A stretch of DNA of 64,000 nt from Rhizobium leguminosarum (GCF_017876795.1 NZ_JAGIOR010000001.1:2010501-2074500), one strand, 5' to 3'. Positions 35,743 through 45,669 are shown, counted from the first letter of the stretch. Numbers and translations: made by a program. Notes: a model not told the origin generated them from the sequence alone.

Positions 35743-36735
35743 TCACCCAACCTTGATCAGCTTGCCTTCCTTAACCGACTGCACCGCCGCATCGGCCAGC
35801 GCCAGCGCGGCCAGGCCATCGGCGCCGGAGGGCGCGATCTTCGTGCCCTTTTCGATTGCGGCGATGAAGGCGGCGATTTCGTTGGCATAGGCTTCGGTGT
35901 AGCGGGTCATGAAGAAATCATGCAGCGGCGGGCGGGTGTAGCCGTCGCCGTTTGCCACTTCGATCGAGACCGGGCGCTGGTTTTCGGCCGCGGCCATGCC
36001 CTTTGCGCCATGCACTTCGATGCGCTGGTCGTAGCCATAGGTGGCGCGGCGGGAATTGGAGATGATCGCCTGCCTGCCGGATTTCGTCTGCAGGATCACC
36101 GAGACGCTGTCGTAGTCGCCGGCTTCGCCGATCGCCTTGTCGACCAGCACGGCGGCGGTCGCCAGCACCGAGACCGGCTCTTCGTCGAGCAGGAAGCGGG
36201 CCATGTCGAAATCGTGGATCGTCATGTCGCGGAAGATACCGCCCGAGCGCTTGATGTAATCCACCGGCGGAGCGCCGGGGTCGCGCGAGGTGATTGTCAC
36301 CATCTCGACATCGCCGATCTTGCCGTCGTCGATCACCTTGCGCACCGCCATGAAATGCGGGTCGAAGCGGCGGTTGAAGCCGACCATCAGCTTGGCGCCG
36401 GTCTCTTCCACCACCTTCATGCAGGCCTTGACGCGGGCAACGTCGAGATCGATCGGCTTTTCGCAGAAGATCGCCTTGCCGGCACGGGCGAAGCGCTCGA
36501 TCAGGTCGGCATGGGTGTCGGTCGGCGTGCAGATGACGACGGCGTCGATATCCTTGGCAGCCTCGATCGCCTCGATGGTGCGGACCTCGCAGCCATAGGC
36601 CGAAGCGATGGCGTCGGCCGCCTGCGGAAAGGCGTCCGCGACCGCGACGAGCTTTGCATTGGCGTCGCCGCTGACGGCTTTGGCATGAACCTTGCCGATG
36701 CGGCCGGCGCCGAGAAGACCAAATCTCACTGTCAT
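35743..36735 (-). CDS. idhA: inositol 2-dehydrogenase (Gfo/Idh/MocA family)
   Basis: 330 residues. The N-terminal Rossmann fold opens with RFGLLGAGRIGKVHAKAV, EKPIDLD carries the conserved EKP lysine near residue 96, and the Gfo/Idh C-terminal domain contains GGIFRDMTIHDFDMARFLL with the substrate-binding Asp/His. The wording is very close to rhizobial IdhA, which oxidises myo-inositol to 2-keto-myo-inositol with NAD. The ATG at 36735 follows GGGAGG. It is monocistronic with its own terminator. A related sugar oxidoreductase is possible. Confidence 0.85.
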   Translation of the reverse strand: MTVRFGLLGAGRIGKVHAKAVSGDANAKLVAVADAFPQAADAIASAYGCEVRTIEAIEAAKDIDAVVICTPTDTHADLIERFARAGKAIFCEKPIDLDVARVKACMKVVEETGAKLMVGFNRRFDPHFMAVRKVIDDGKIGDVEMVTITSRDPGAPPVDYIKRSGGIFRDMTIHDFDMARFLLDEEPVSVLATAAVLVDKAIGEAGDYDSVSVILQTKSGRQAIISNSRRATYGYDQRIEVHGAKGMAAAENQRPVSIEVANGDGYTRPPLHDFFMTRYTEAYANEIAAFIAAIEKGTKIAPSGADGLAALALADAAVQSVKEGKLIKVG

Positions 36736-36859
36736 AACAACCTCCCTTGAATTCGGAACAAACAAACCGAATTGCCAAAAATCTGGAATTTTCATTCCAT
36801 TATCTATGCGCGGCGTCAAGCCCGCGGCTCTTTCACATTTGCAAGATTCAAACTAAAGA

Positions 36860-36917
36860 CAAGCGCCACACATGCCATGGGCAGTGTGACACATGCTAAG
36901 CGCAGTGTGACATATGC
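36860..36917. repeat. three direct repeats with exact 21-bp period
   Basis: GCAGTGTGACACATGC (36881-36896) and GCAGTGTGACATATGC (36902-36917) differ at one base; a weaker copy, CAAGCGCCACACATGC (36860-36875), matches at 11 of 16. All are spaced by exactly 21 bases, two helical turns. They lie in the 197-base gap between divergent idhA and the small membrane-protein gene, ending 16 bases before the latter, so they are likely a regulator-binding array. Confidence 0.55.
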
Positions 36918-36932
36918 GACCGCGGGGTAGAG

Positions 36933-37211
36933 ATGCAACTGATTGATCCGAACCATCCGGCATACCGGCGCCTTTGGGTGCGTGTTGCCATCGTTGCCGT
37001 CTGCTTCGGCTGGGCGGCGTTCGAGATTGTCGGCGGCGATCCGTTCTGGGCGGTGCTCTCGGCCGCGGCCGGAGCCTATTCCTTCTATATGCTGTTCTGG
37101 ACCTTCAATCCGCAGCCTGAGGTCGCCGCACCGACGGTCGAGCCTGACGCCGATGACGAGGAAGAGCCTGCGGAGATAACCGCGGAAAAGCCCACCAAAC
37201 AGCCAGACTAA
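36933..37211 (+). CDS. small two-helix membrane protein
   Basis: 92 residues with two hydrophobic segments (about 17-35 WVRVAIVAVCFGWAAFEIVG and 39-57 WAVLSAAAGAYSFYMLFWTF) and an acidic, Pro/Glu-rich tail. Family not recognised; the form suggests an inner-membrane accessory protein. It sits directly downstream of the 21-bp repeat array. Confidence 0.65.
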   Translation: MQLIDPNHPAYRRLWVRVAIVAVCFGWAAFEIVGGDPFWAVLSAAAGAYSFYMLFWTFNPQPEVAAPTVEPDADDEEEPAEITAEKPTKQPD

Positions 37212-37217
37212 AATCGG

Positions 37218-37682
37218 TCAGCGGCCTATTCGCCGCAGCGCCTCGTCGATCAGCAGATTGGCCAGCGTCATCCGCTTCGTTGCATTGTCGCGGAAGGGCA
37301 GGGCAACGCCGTCAGGATGATTGGCGCGGGCGAAGGCGCGGCGCTTTTCGCGCAGCGTCAGCGGCGTATCTTCCGCCGAGATCGCCAGTTCGGCGGCGAC
37401 CTCCTGCGGCGTCGTGCGGGTGAGATGATCCGGCATGATCGCGGCGGGCGCAGCCGCCGGGTTCTCCACGATCCCAACGGCGGCATCGAGGTCGAGATGG
37501 TCGAAATAGCCCTGGCCAAGGCGCTGCGAGGCGACCGAGATGCCTTCCATGACGTCGTAGGCAAAACCGGTGCCGAGGCCGGCCACACGGTGGGCGGCGG
37601 TCGCTTCGGCCTCTTCAGCCGTGTCGTCCTCGGCCTTCAGCCGCTCCAGCACTGATTGAAATACCGACTGTCCGAACAGCAT
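37218..37682 (-). CDS. protein with a degenerate J-domain-like C terminus
   Basis: 154 residues. The last 55 (TLREKRRAFARANHPDGVAL, ATKRMTLANLLIDEALRRI) contain an HPD at 122-124 between two helices, the core of a DnaJ J domain, but the region is short and the first helix is atypical. The N-terminal half is acidic with no recognised domain. It may engage DnaK. It converges on the small membrane-protein gene. Confidence 0.6.
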   Translation of the reverse strand: MLFGQSVFQSVLERLKAEDDTAEEAEATAAHRVAGLGTGFAYDVMEGISVASQRLGQGYFDHLDLDAAVGIVENPAAAPAAIMPDHLTRTTPQEVAAELAISAEDTPLTLREKRRAFARANHPDGVALPFRDNATKRMTLANLLIDEALRRIGR

Positions 37683-37694
37683 ACCGCATCCTCA

Positions 37695-37788
37695 AGAGCA
37701 TTCCGTTTTCTTCGATTGACCGACGTGCTCTAATTTTTTCACGCAATTTCCGGACGCAAAAACCGCTGCGCACCTTTGCCGGAATTGC
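37695..37788. repeat. two rhizobial palindromic repeats
   Basis: AGAGCA (37695-37700) pairs with TGCTCT (37726-37731), and GCAATTTCCGG (37743-37753) with CCGGAATTGC (about 37779-37788). They fill the gap between the J-like gene and gbpR. Confidence 0.6.
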
Positions 37789-37838
37789 TTCGGCGCGCAT
37801 TAAAGATGGGCAAGATGGCGCCGGGCTTGCGGGCCTCG

Positions 37839-38843
37839 TCAGCCCGCCTGCTTCAGGCTTTCCTCGAGGATCATGTCGTAGAGCAGCCTTGCGCTTGGCG
37901 GCAGCGCCCGTTCCCTGGCCGCAATCAGGCTGTAGGGCTTGACGTTGATGTCGAAATCGATCGGCAGCACGCGCACATCGGCGGCCTTGGCGCCCTGGCC
38001 GGCAAGGAAATGGGCGACGTCGACGGCGACAGGAGCGATCGCATAGGTCTCGCAGACGATGGCGCAGGTCAGCAGCAGCGAGGAGGTGTTGACGATATTT
38101 TCCGGCAGCGCCACGCCGCGCGCCAGGAAAATGTCTTCGATCGTGCGGCGCAGCAGCGTGCCTGGCGGCTGGAACACCCAGTCGTAACCCCTGACGTCGG
38201 AAAGGCTGCTGACCTTCTGCTTCAAGAGCGGATGACTCTTGCGCACGATTAGGCAGGCCCGCTCGATGCCGATCTCGGTCACCTCGAACAGGCGCGGGTT
38301 GAGGTCGTCGGGAATGCGGCCGATGATGAAGTCGTGGCGGGCGGCGAGTAGCTCGCGGGCGAGCACATTGCTGGTCTCCACCTGGATGTTGATCTCGATG
38401 CCGGGATAGGCCTTGCGCACCTTGTTGATCGCCGGCACGACGAGGCTCATGGCCGGCGCCGTCACCGCGCCGATGAAGACCGAGCCGCCCTTGCCGCTCT
38501 TCAATTCGCCGATCTCGCGACTTGCCTCGCGCAGCTCCAAGAGGATCTTTCGCGCCCGTCTGGCAAGGGCTGCGCCGAAGGTCGTCAGCACCACGCCGCG
38601 GGCGACGCGCTCATAGAGCGGGGTCTTGGTGATTGATTCCATTTCGGACAACATGCGCGATGCTGCGGGCTGCGAGATGTTCAGGACTTCCGCAGCTGCG
38701 GAAATCTGTCCGCTATCTTCGATTGCGACGATCATGCGCAGGTGATTCAGCTTAAGTCCTGCACGTAAAAGGCTGTCATCGCCGAAACTATCGCTGTGGA
38801 TATCGACGTGATCCATCAAAATGGGCTCTGAAATAATCGTCAT
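37839..38843 (-). CDS. gbpR: LysR-family regulator GbpR
   Basis: About 334 residues from the ATG at 38843 (MTIISEPILMDHVDIHSDSF); the frame opens at 38873. The winged helix lies at about residues 30-90 (LKLNHLRMIVAIEDSGQISA, VLNISQPAASRMLSEMESIT), then a LysR effector domain with FIIGRIPDDLNPR. It is transcribed away from chvE, the arrangement in Agrobacterium where GbpR controls chvE in response to galactose or arabinose. The intergenic region of about 270 bases should hold its operator. Confidence 0.85.
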   Translation of the reverse strand: MTIISEPILMDHVDIHSDSFGDDSLLRAGLKLNHLRMIVAIEDSGQISAAAEVLNISQPAASRMLSEMESITKTPLYERVARGVVLTTFGAALARRARKILLELREASREIGELKSGKGGSVFIGAVTAPAMSLVVPAINKVRKAYPGIEINIQVETSNVLARELLAARHDFIIGRIPDDLNPRLFEVTEIGIERACLIVRKSHPLLKQKVSSLSDVRGYDWVFQPPGTLLRRTIEDIFLARGVALPENIVNTSSLLLTCAIVCETYAIAPVAVDVAHFLAGQGAKAADVRVLPIDFDINVKPYSLIAARERALPPSARLLYDMILEESLKQAG

Positions 38844-39115
38844 GGTTGCAGCCTCCTCGCTGCGCTCCATCAAAAGTAATACTTTTTAACGATATACCAA
38901 AATTGTTATGCACGTTACCACTTATTCTATTTGACAGTTATAGGAATCCATACCAGTTTGCCGCCGTGTGCTGGTTGGCACTCAACACGTGTGAGATCGT
39001 GGAGGAGACCTACTTCGTTTCTCACCATCTGAAGTAACTATCCAATACGGAACCTGCCACAGTTTCGGGGGCGGGCGATTTTTCGTCCGCTGCACTATTA
39101 ACAAGGGAGAGAGAA
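38844..39115. promoter_or_regulatory. gbpR-chvE divergent promoter region
   Basis: An AT-rich 272-base gap. TTTGACAGTTATAGGAATCC (from about 38930) could supply a -35 element towards chvE. GbpR should bind here by analogy with Agrobacterium. No single operator is assigned. Confidence 0.45.
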
Positions 39116-40180
39116 ATGAAGTCCATTATCTCATTGATGGCTGCGGCTGCCTTCGGCGTCGCTTCGTTCGTTGCACCGGCAATGGCTGCCGACAAGGGCA
39201 CCGTCGGCATTGCAATGCCGACCAAGGCTTCGGCTCGCTGGATCGATGACGGCAACAACATCGTCAAGCAGCTCCAGGCTGCCGGCTACCAGACCGACCT
39301 GCAGTATGGCGACGACGATATTCCGAACCAGCTTTCGCAGATCGAAAACATGGTCACCAAGGGTGCCAAGGTTCTCGTTATTGCTTCGATCGATGGCACG
39401 ACGCTTTCCGACGTTCTCCAGAAGGCTCATGACGCCGGCATTAAGGTCATCGCTTATGACCGCCTGATCCGCGATTCGGGCAACGTCGATTATTACGCGA
39501 CGTTCGACAACTTCCAGGTCGGCGTTCTGCAGGCTGGTTCCATCGTTGACGGCCTCGGCCTCAAGGATGGCAAGGGTCCGTTCAACATCGAACTGTTTGG
39601 CGGTTCGCCGGACGACAACAACGCCTTCTTCTTCTATGATGGCGCAATGTCCGTCCTGCAGCCCTACATCGACAGCGGCAAGCTCGTCGTGAAGTCCGGC
39701 CAGACCGGCATGGACAAGGTCGGCACGCTGCGTTGGGATCCGGCAACGGCCCAGGCCCGCATGGACAACCTGCTTTCGGCCAACTACACCGACGCTAAGG
39801 TCGACGCCGTTCTGTCGCCTTACGACGGTCTGTCGATCGGTATCATCTCCTCGCTGAAGGGCGTTGGTTATGGAACGGCTGCTCAGCCGCTGCCGATCGT
39901 CACCGGTCAGGACGCTGAAATCCCGTCGGTCAAGTCGATCATTGCTGGCGAACAGCATTCGACGATCTTCAAGGACACCCGCGAACTCGCCAAGGTCACT
40001 GTTGCCATGGTCGATGCCGTCATGTCCGGCAAGGAGCCTGAGGTCAACGACACGAAGACCTACGACAACGGCGTCAAGGTCGTTCCGTCCTATCTGCTGA
40101 AGCCGGTTGCCGTCGACAAGACCAACTACAAGCAGATCCTCGTCGACAGCGGTTACTACTCTGAAGACAAGCTGAAGTAA
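39116..40180 (+). CDS. chvE: ChvE multiple-sugar-binding periplasmic protein
   Basis: 354 residues with a signal peptide ([20 protein letters not shown], cleavage after MAA). The mature start [20 protein letters not shown] is the ChvE signature, followed by [36 protein letters not shown] and [20 protein letters not shown]. It binds galactose, glucose, arabinose, xylose and related monosaccharides and feeds GguAB; in Agrobacterium it also signals through VirA. GGGAGAG precedes the ATG. First gene of the chvE-gguAB unit. Confidence 0.93.
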   Translation: MKSIISLMAAAAFGVASFVAPAMAADKGTVGIAMPTKASARWIDDGNNIVKQLQAAGYQTDLQYGDDDIPNQLSQIENMVTKGAKVLVIASIDGTTLSDVLQKAHDAGIKVIAYDRLIRDSGNVDYYATFDNFQVGVLQAGSIVDGLGLKDGKGPFNIELFGGSPDDNNAFFFYDGAMSVLQPYIDSGKLVVKSGQTGMDKVGTLRWDPATAQARMDNLLSANYTDAKVDAVLSPYDGLSIGIISSLKGVGYGTAAQPLPIVTGQDAEIPSVKSIIAGEQHSTIFKDTRELAKVTVAMVDAVMSGKEPEVNDTKTYDNGVKVVPSYLLKPVAVDKTNYKQILVDSGYYSEDKLK

Positions 40181-40194
40181 TAAGTTAAGCAGGA

Positions 40195-40234
40195 GGCCGG
40201 AGCCCGCGCTTGCGGGTTCCGGTCTTCGATTTTA
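40195..40234 (+). terminator. attenuator-like hairpin between chvE and gguA
   Basis: GGCCGGAGCCCGC pairs with GCGGGTTCCGGTC around GCTT (two G-T pairs) and is followed by TTCGATTTTAT. As a partial terminator or message-protecting stem it would give more binding protein than transporter. Confidence 0.65.
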
Positions 40235-40279
40235 TGATCGCCAAGCCGCTTGGCGGCTCAAGGCGTTGGAACTTTGACT

Positions 40280-41818
40280 ATGGACAACATCATCCTCGAA
40301 ATGCGGAGCATCACCAAGACGTTCCCGGGCGTCAAGGCGCTGGAGAACGTGAACCTCAAGGTTCGCAAGGGTGAAATTCACGCGTTGGTAGGCGAAAACG
40401 GGGCCGGCAAATCGACCCTGATGAAAGTGCTATCAGGCGTCTATCCGACAGGAAGTTATGAAGGCGACATCGTCTATGAAGGCGAGACGCGCAACTTCAA
40501 GGTCCTGAAGAACTCCGAAGAAATCGGCATCGTCATCATCCACCAGGAACTGGCGCTCGTGCCGTTGCTGTCGATCGGCGAGAACATCTTTCTCGGCAAC
40601 GAGAATGCCAAGAGCGGCGTCATCAGCTGGGACGAGACGTTCAACCGCACGAAACAGCTGCTCAAGAAAGTAGGCCTGTCGGAATCTCCGAACACGCTGG
40701 TCACCGACATCGGCGTGGGCAAGCAGCAGCTCGTCGAGATCGCCAAGGCGCTGTCGAAGAGCGTCAAGCTGCTCATCCTCGACGAACCCACCGCCTCGCT
40801 CAACGAAAGCGATTCCGACGCGCTGCTCACGCTGCTGATGGAATTCCGCAATCAGGGCATCACCTCGATCATCATTTCCCACAAGCTGAACGAAATCCGC
40901 AAGGTTGCCGACCAGATCACCGTCCTGCGCGACGGCATGACGGTCAAGACGCTCGACTGTCACGCGGACGAAATCAGCGAAGACATCATCATCCGCAACA
41001 TGGTCGGCCGCGATCTCGAGGACCGCTATCCCCCGCGTTCGGTTCCGATCGGCGAAACCATTCTCGAAGTGAAGAACTGGAACTGCTATCACCAGCAGCA
41101 CCGCGACCGTCAGGTCCTGCACAATATCAACGTCACCGTCCGCAAGGGCGAAGTCGTCGGTATCGCCGGTCTGATGGGGGCAGGGCGCACCGAATTCGCC
41201 ATGAGCCTGTTCGGCAAGGCCTATGGGCACAAGGTGTCGGGCGACGTGCTGATGCACGGCAAGCCGGTCGATGTCAGCACCGTGCGCCGGGCGATCGATG
41301 CAGGTCTCGCCTATGTCACCGAAGACCGCAAGCAGCTCGGCCTCGTGCTCAACGACACGATCCTGCACAATACGACGCTCGTCAATTTGAAGGCGGTGTC
41401 GAATGCGTCGGTCATCGACAGCGTCAAGGAATCCAGGGTCGCGTCCGACTATCGTTCGAAGCTGCGCATCCGCTCTTCCAGCATCTTCCAGGAAACGGTC
41501 AATCTGTCCGGCGGCAACCAGCAGAAGGTGGTGCTGTCGAAGTGGCTGTTCTCCAATCCCGATGTCTTGATCCTCGACGAGCCGACACGCGGCATCGATG
41601 TGGGTGCAAAATACGAAATCTATACTATCATCAATCAGCTCGCGGCTGACGGCAAAGCTGTTCTGATGATCTCGTCGGAAATGCCGGAACTTCTTGGCAC
41701 CTGCGACCGCATCTACGTCATGAATGAAGGGCGTATCGTTGCGGAACTGCCGAAGGGAGAAGCGAGCCAGGAAACCATCATGCGCGCCATCATGCGCTCA
41801 GGAGAGAAGAAACAATGA
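40280..41818 (+). CDS. gguA: multiple-monosaccharide ABC transporter ATPase GguA
   Basis: 512 residues with two nucleotide-binding domains. The first has Walker [10 protein letters not shown] and Walker [12 protein letters not shown]; its signature region [15 protein letters not shown] is the altered form usual in this class. The second has a degenerate Walker A (GLMGAGRTE), signature LSGGNQQKV and Walker [13 protein letters not shown]. This is the RbsA/MglA pattern. The ATG at 40280 gives exactly the family length. The stop overlaps the start of gguB (ATGA). Confidence 0.93.
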   Translation: MDNIILEMRSITKTFPGVKALENVNLKVRKGEIHALVGENGAGKSTLMKVLSGVYPTGSYEGDIVYEGETRNFKVLKNSEEIGIVIIHQELALVPLLSIGENIFLGNENAKSGVISWDETFNRTKQLLKKVGLSESPNTLVTDIGVGKQQLVEIAKALSKSVKLLILDEPTASLNESDSDALLTLLMEFRNQGITSIIISHKLNEIRKVADQITVLRDGMTVKTLDCHADEISEDIIIRNMVGRDLEDRYPPRSVPIGETILEVKNWNCYHQQHRDRQVLHNINVTVRKGEVVGIAGLMGAGRTEFAMSLFGKAYGHKVSGDVLMHGKPVDVSTVRRAIDAGLAYVTEDRKQLGLVLNDTILHNTTLVNLKAVSNASVIDSVKESRVASDYRSKLRIRSSSIFQETVNLSGGNQQKVVLSKWLFSNPDVLILDEPTRGIDVGAKYEIYTIINQLAADGKAVLMISSEMPELLGTCDRIYVMNEGRIVAELPKGEASQETIMRAIMRSGEKKQ

Positions 41819-43026
41819 CGCCGATCAACCAACCCATCGCTGAGCAAGGGCGTATCGTCTCGATCGGAGACTACGTTCGCGGCAACATCCGGGAATACGG
41901 CATGTTCATCGCGCTGATCGCGATCATGGTGTTCTTCCAGATTTCGACCGGCGGCGTTCTCTTCAGGCCGCTCAACCTGACCAACATCATTCTGCAGAAC
42001 TCGTTCATCGTCATCATGGCGCTGGGCATGCTGCTGATCATCGTCGCCGGCCATATCGATCTTTCGGTCGGCTCGGTCGTCGGTTTCATCGGCGCCATTG
42101 CCGGCGTGATGACGGTGCAATGGCACGTCAACTATGTCGTGGCGGCTGTCGTCTGTCTGGCCATGGGCGCGCTTGTCGGCGGCATCCAGGGCTATTTCGT
42201 CGCCTATCACAAGATCCCCGCCTTCATCGTCACGCTGGCCGGCATGCTGGTCTTCCGCGGCCTGACGCTGTTCGTGATGACGGCTTCGGGAACCGGCACC
42301 AGCATCGGTCCTTTCCCGCCGGAGTTCCAGTTGATCAGCATCGGCTTCCTGCCGAACCTTTTCGATATGGGTGGCATCAACTCGACCTCGATCATTCTTA
42401 CCGTTATCGGCGCCGTCGCCCTCTTCTATCTCGCATGGCGCAAGCGGCTGTCGAACGAGAAGCATGGCAATGACGTCGAGCCTTTGGGCTTCTTCCTCGC
42501 CCAGAACGTCCTCGTCAGTTTCGCCATTCTGGCGCTCGGCTACCAGCTGTCGATCTATCGCGGCTTTCCGAACGTGCTGGTCATCATGCTTGCCCTAGTT
42601 GCTGCCTACGCCTTCATTACTCGTCGGACGACGATCGGCCGCCGCATCTATGCCATGGGCGGCAATGAGAAGGCGACCAAGCTTTCTGGTATCAACACCG
42701 AGCGGCTGACCTTCCTGACCTTTGCCAACATGGGCCTGCTTGCCGGCCTCGCCGGACTGATCGTTGCGCTGCGCCTCAACTCGGCGACGGCCAAGGGCGG
42801 CTTCGGCCTTGAACTGGACGTCATCGCTGCCTGCTTCATCGGCGGTGCATCGGCCCAGGGCGGCGTCGGCAAGGTGACCGGTGCGGTCATCGGCGCGCTG
42901 ATCATGGGCATCATGAACAACGGCATGTCGATCCACGGCCTCGGCACCGACTCGCAGCAGATGGTCAAGGGCGCGGTGCTTCTCGCCGCCGTGTTCTTCG
43001 ACGTCTACAACAAGAACAAGGGCTGA
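41815..43026 (+). CDS. gguB: multiple-monosaccharide ABC transporter permease GguB
   Basis: 403 residues, about ten to twelve membrane segments, with the family signatures [40 protein letters not shown] and [17 protein letters not shown]. It overlaps gguA by four bases. It forms the inner-membrane channel for sugars delivered by ChvE. Confidence 0.93.
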   Translation: MTPINQPIAEQGRIVSIGDYVRGNIREYGMFIALIAIMVFFQISTGGVLFRPLNLTNIILQNSFIVIMALGMLLIIVAGHIDLSVGSVVGFIGAIAGVMTVQWHVNYVVAAVVCLAMGALVGGIQGYFVAYHKIPAFIVTLAGMLVFRGLTLFVMTASGTGTSIGPFPPEFQLISIGFLPNLFDMGGINSTSIILTVIGAVALFYLAWRKRLSNEKHGNDVEPLGFFLAQNVLVSFAILALGYQLSIYRGFPNVLVIMLALVAAYAFITRRTTIGRRIYAMGGNEKATKLSGINTERLTFLTFANMGLLAGLAGLIVALRLNSATAKGGFGLELDVIAACFIGGASAQGGVGKVTGAVIGALIMGIMNNGMSIHGLGTDSQQMVKGAVLLAAVFFDVYNKNKG

Positions 43027-43072
43027 GCGCCAAAGCGCAGCCCAGGCATTCGCAGTCATAAGAAAGATGGAT

Positions 43073-43094
43073 TCCGGCTCCTGATGGAGCCGGA
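43073..43094 (+). promoter_or_regulatory. perfect stem-loop between gguB and gguC
   Basis: TCCGGCTCC (43073-43081), loop TGAT, GGAGCCGGA (43086-43094), followed after a short gap by GCTTTTTCTT. It could be a weak terminator or a processing site separating transport from catabolic genes. Confidence 0.55.
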
Positions 43095-43143
43095 CAGGCG
43101 GAGCTTTTTCTTAGTCTTCGCCGGAACGAGAAGGATCGAAGTC

Positions 43144-44139
43144 GTGCTTATTTCCCAGATCAAGGGTGCCAACGGAGAGATCGTCGTCGCCGTGCGCGAG
43201 CAGGGCGGCGCGGCCAAGTCTGTCAACAATGCCGGCAGCGTCTATGCGCTGGCGATGGAAGCCGCCGACGGCGGCAAGTCGCTCGCTTCAGTCATCGAGG
43301 CCCATGGTTACGGCGATGCCGTCGATCTTGAAAAAGCCTATGCAGACGGCCGTTTCCTGCCGCCGATCACCCATCCGGATGCCGCCCACCTGCATCTGAC
43401 CGGCACCGGCCTGACACATCTCGGATCGGCGGCCACCCGCGATTCCATGCACAAGAAGACCACCGAGGCGGCCGAGGAAACGCTGACCGACTCGATGAAG
43501 ATGTTTAAGATGGGCCTCGAGAATGGTAAGCCGAAATCCGGCGAAAAGGGCGTTCAGCCGGAATGGTTCTACAAGGGCAACGGCTATGGCGCTGCTGCTC
43601 CCGGCGCGCCGCTGATCTCGCCGTCCTTCGCGCTCGACGGCGGTGAAGAGCCTGAAATGGCTGGCATTTACGTCATCGCCACCGACGGTTCGCCGTTCCG
43701 CATCGGCTTTGCCCTGTCGAACGAGTTTTCGGACCACGTCACCGAACGGATCAACTATCTCTATCTGGCCCACTCCAAATTGCGCCCTGCCGCCTATGGT
43801 CCGGAAATCCGCATCGGCGCCGCACCCGACGATATTCGCGGCACCTCGCGCATCAAGCGCGGCGACAAGGTGATCTTCGAAAAGCCCTTCCTGTCGGGTG
43901 AAGCCAACATGTCGCACACATTCGCCAATCTCGAATATCACCACTTCAAATACGGCCTCTTCCGTGCACCTGGTGATGTCCATGTCCATATGTTCGGCAC
44001 GGCGACGCTGTCGTTTGCCGACGGCATCAAGGCGGAAGAGGGCGATGTCTTCGAAATCGAAGTCGCCGAATTCGGCCTGCCGCTGCGCAATCCGCTGAAG
44101 GTGGCCGCCGAAGAAGAGATCGCCGTCAAGCAACTCTGA
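43144..44139 (+). CDS. gguC: GguC / AraD1-family protein (FAH-like fold)
   Basis: 331 residues from GTG at 43144, chosen because AAGGA lies eight bases upstream and the family begins VLISQIKGANGE. The C-terminal half resembles the fumarylacetoacetate-hydrolase fold (EPEMAGIYVIATDGSPFRIG, RGTSRIKRGDKVIFEKPFLS). In the non-phosphorylative L-arabinose pathway proteins annotated AraD1 are placed at the 2-keto-3-deoxy-L-arabonate dehydratase step, though that job is normally done by a DapA-like enzyme. The flanking dehydrogenase and arabinonate dehydratase fit the pathway well. Confidence 0.82.
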   Translation: MLISQIKGANGEIVVAVREQGGAAKSVNNAGSVYALAMEAADGGKSLASVIEAHGYGDAVDLEKAYADGRFLPPITHPDAAHLHLTGTGLTHLGSAATRDSMHKKTTEAAEETLTDSMKMFKMGLENGKPKSGEKGVQPEWFYKGNGYGAAAPGAPLISPSFALDGGEEPEMAGIYVIATDGSPFRIGFALSNEFSDHVTERINYLYLAHSKLRPAAYGPEIRIGAAPDDIRGTSRIKRGDKVIFEKPFLSGEANMSHTFANLEYHHFKYGLFRAPGDVHVHMFGTATLSFADGIKAEEGDVFEIEVAEFGLPLRNPLKVAAEEEIAVKQL

Positions 44140-44174
44140 TTTCTCATAGACGGTAAAGGAGGCTTGTTAAGCCC

Positions 44175-45608
44175 ATGACCATTTATCAAAACCTGATCGC
44201 CGGCGAATGGGTCGGCTCGAACGCGACGAAGAATATCAATCCGTCGGATACGAACGAAGTCGTCGGCCTCTATGCCGACGGCAGCGCCGAAGACACCAAG
44301 AACGCCATCGCCGCCGCCAAGGCCGCTTTCCCGGCCTGGTCGCGCTCCGGCATCTGGGAACGCCACGTCATCCTGAAGAAGGCCGGCGACGAGATCATGG
44401 CGCGCAAGGACGAGTTGGGCGCGCTGCTTGCCCGCGAAGAAGGCAAGACGCTGCCGGAAGCCACCGGCGAAGTCATCCGCGCTTCGCAGATCTTCGAATT
44501 CTTCGCGGGCGAAGCCCTGCGGCTGGCCGGCGAGGTCATCCCGTCGGTGCGCCCGAACATCGGCGTCGAGATCACCCGCGAGGGCCTCGGGGTCATCGGC
44601 ATCATTACGCCGTGGAACTTCCCGATCGCCATTCCCGCCTGGAAGATCGCGCCGGCACTCTGCTACGGCAACACCGTCGTCTTCAAGCCGGCCGAACTGG
44701 TGCCCGCCTGTTCCTGGGCGATCGTCGACATCCTCAATCGCGCCGGCCTGCCGAAGGGCGTCTTGAACCTGGTCATGGGTAAGGGCTCGGTCGTCGGCCA
44801 GGCCATGCTCGAAAGCCCTGACGTCCACGGCATCACCTTCACCGGTTCCACCGGCACCGGCCGCCGCGTCGCCGCCGCCTCCATCGAGCATAACCGCAAG
44901 TTCCAGCTGGAAATGGGCGGCAAGAACCCGATGGTCGTGCTCGACGACGCCGATCTTTCCGTCGCCGTCGAGGCCGCCGCCAATTCCGGCTTCTTCTCCA
45001 CAGGCCAACGCTGCACGGCATCCTCACGTCTGATCGTCACCGAAGGCATCCACGACAAGTTCGTCGCGGCACTGACCGACAAGCTGAAGACGCTGGTCGT
45101 CGACAATGCTTTGAAAGCAGGCACTCATATCGGCCCTGTCGTCGATGAGCGACAGCTGAAGACCGATACCGATTATATCGAGATCGGCAAAAAGGAAGGC
45201 GCCAAACTCGCCTTCGGCGGTGAAGTCGTCTCCCGCGACACGCCCGGCTTCTACCTGCAGCCGACGCTGTTTACCGAAGCAACCAACCAGATGCGCATCT
45301 CGCGCGAGGAGATCTTCGGACCGGTGGTGTCGGTGATCCGGGTCAAGGATTACGACGAGGCCTTGGCAACGTCCAACGACACGCCGTTCGGTCTTTCGGC
45401 CGGTATCGCGACGACCAGCCTGAAACATGCGACGCACTTCAAGCGCAATGCCGAGGCCGGCATGGTGATGGTCAACCTGCCGACGGCGGGTGTCGATTTC
45501 CATGTGCCGTTCGGCGGCCGCAAGGGCTCGTCCTATGGCCCGCGCGAGCAGGGCAAGTACGCGAGCGAATTCTACACAACCGTCAAGACCGCCTACACGC
45601 TGGCTTAA
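44175..45608 (+). CDS. alpha-ketoglutarate semialdehyde dehydrogenase
   Basis: 477 residues of the aldehyde dehydrogenase superfamily. N148 lies in ITPWNFP, E246 in FQLEMGGKNP and the nucleophile C280 in GQRCTASSR, all in normal places. It lies 35 bases after gguC and 61 before the arabinonate dehydratase on the same strand. Its expected role is NAD(P)-dependent oxidation of alpha-ketoglutarate semialdehyde to alpha-ketoglutarate, the last step of non-phosphorylative pentose breakdown. The substrate is inferred from context. Confidence 0.88.
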   Translation: MTIYQNLIAGEWVGSNATKNINPSDTNEVVGLYADGSAEDTKNAIAAAKAAFPAWSRSGIWERHVILKKAGDEIMARKDELGALLAREEGKTLPEATGEVIRASQIFEFFAGEALRLAGEVIPSVRPNIGVEITREGLGVIGIITPWNFPIAIPAWKIAPALCYGNTVVFKPAELVPACSWAIVDILNRAGLPKGVLNLVMGKGSVVGQAMLESPDVHGITFTGSTGTGRRVAAASIEHNRKFQLEMGGKNPMVVLDDADLSVAVEAAANSGFFSTGQRCTASSRLIVTEGIHDKFVAALTDKLKTLVVDNALKAGTHIGPVVDERQLKTDTDYIEIGKKEGAKLAFGGEVVSRDTPGFYLQPTLFTEATNQMRISREEIFGPVVSVIRVKDYDEALATSNDTPFGLSAGIATTSLKHATHFKRNAEAGMVMVNLPTAGVDFHVPFGGRKGSSYGPREQGKYASEFYTTVKTAYTLA

Positions 45609-45669
45609 ACAAAGCGCGATTACCCGGGCCGTACGAGGCGGCCCGGCAATCACCTGAAGGACAGAGACA

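Noticed and set aside
36860..36917. CRISPR-like array
   Set aside because: Only three short units with 5-base spacers; period 21 fits regulator sites, not CRISPR.
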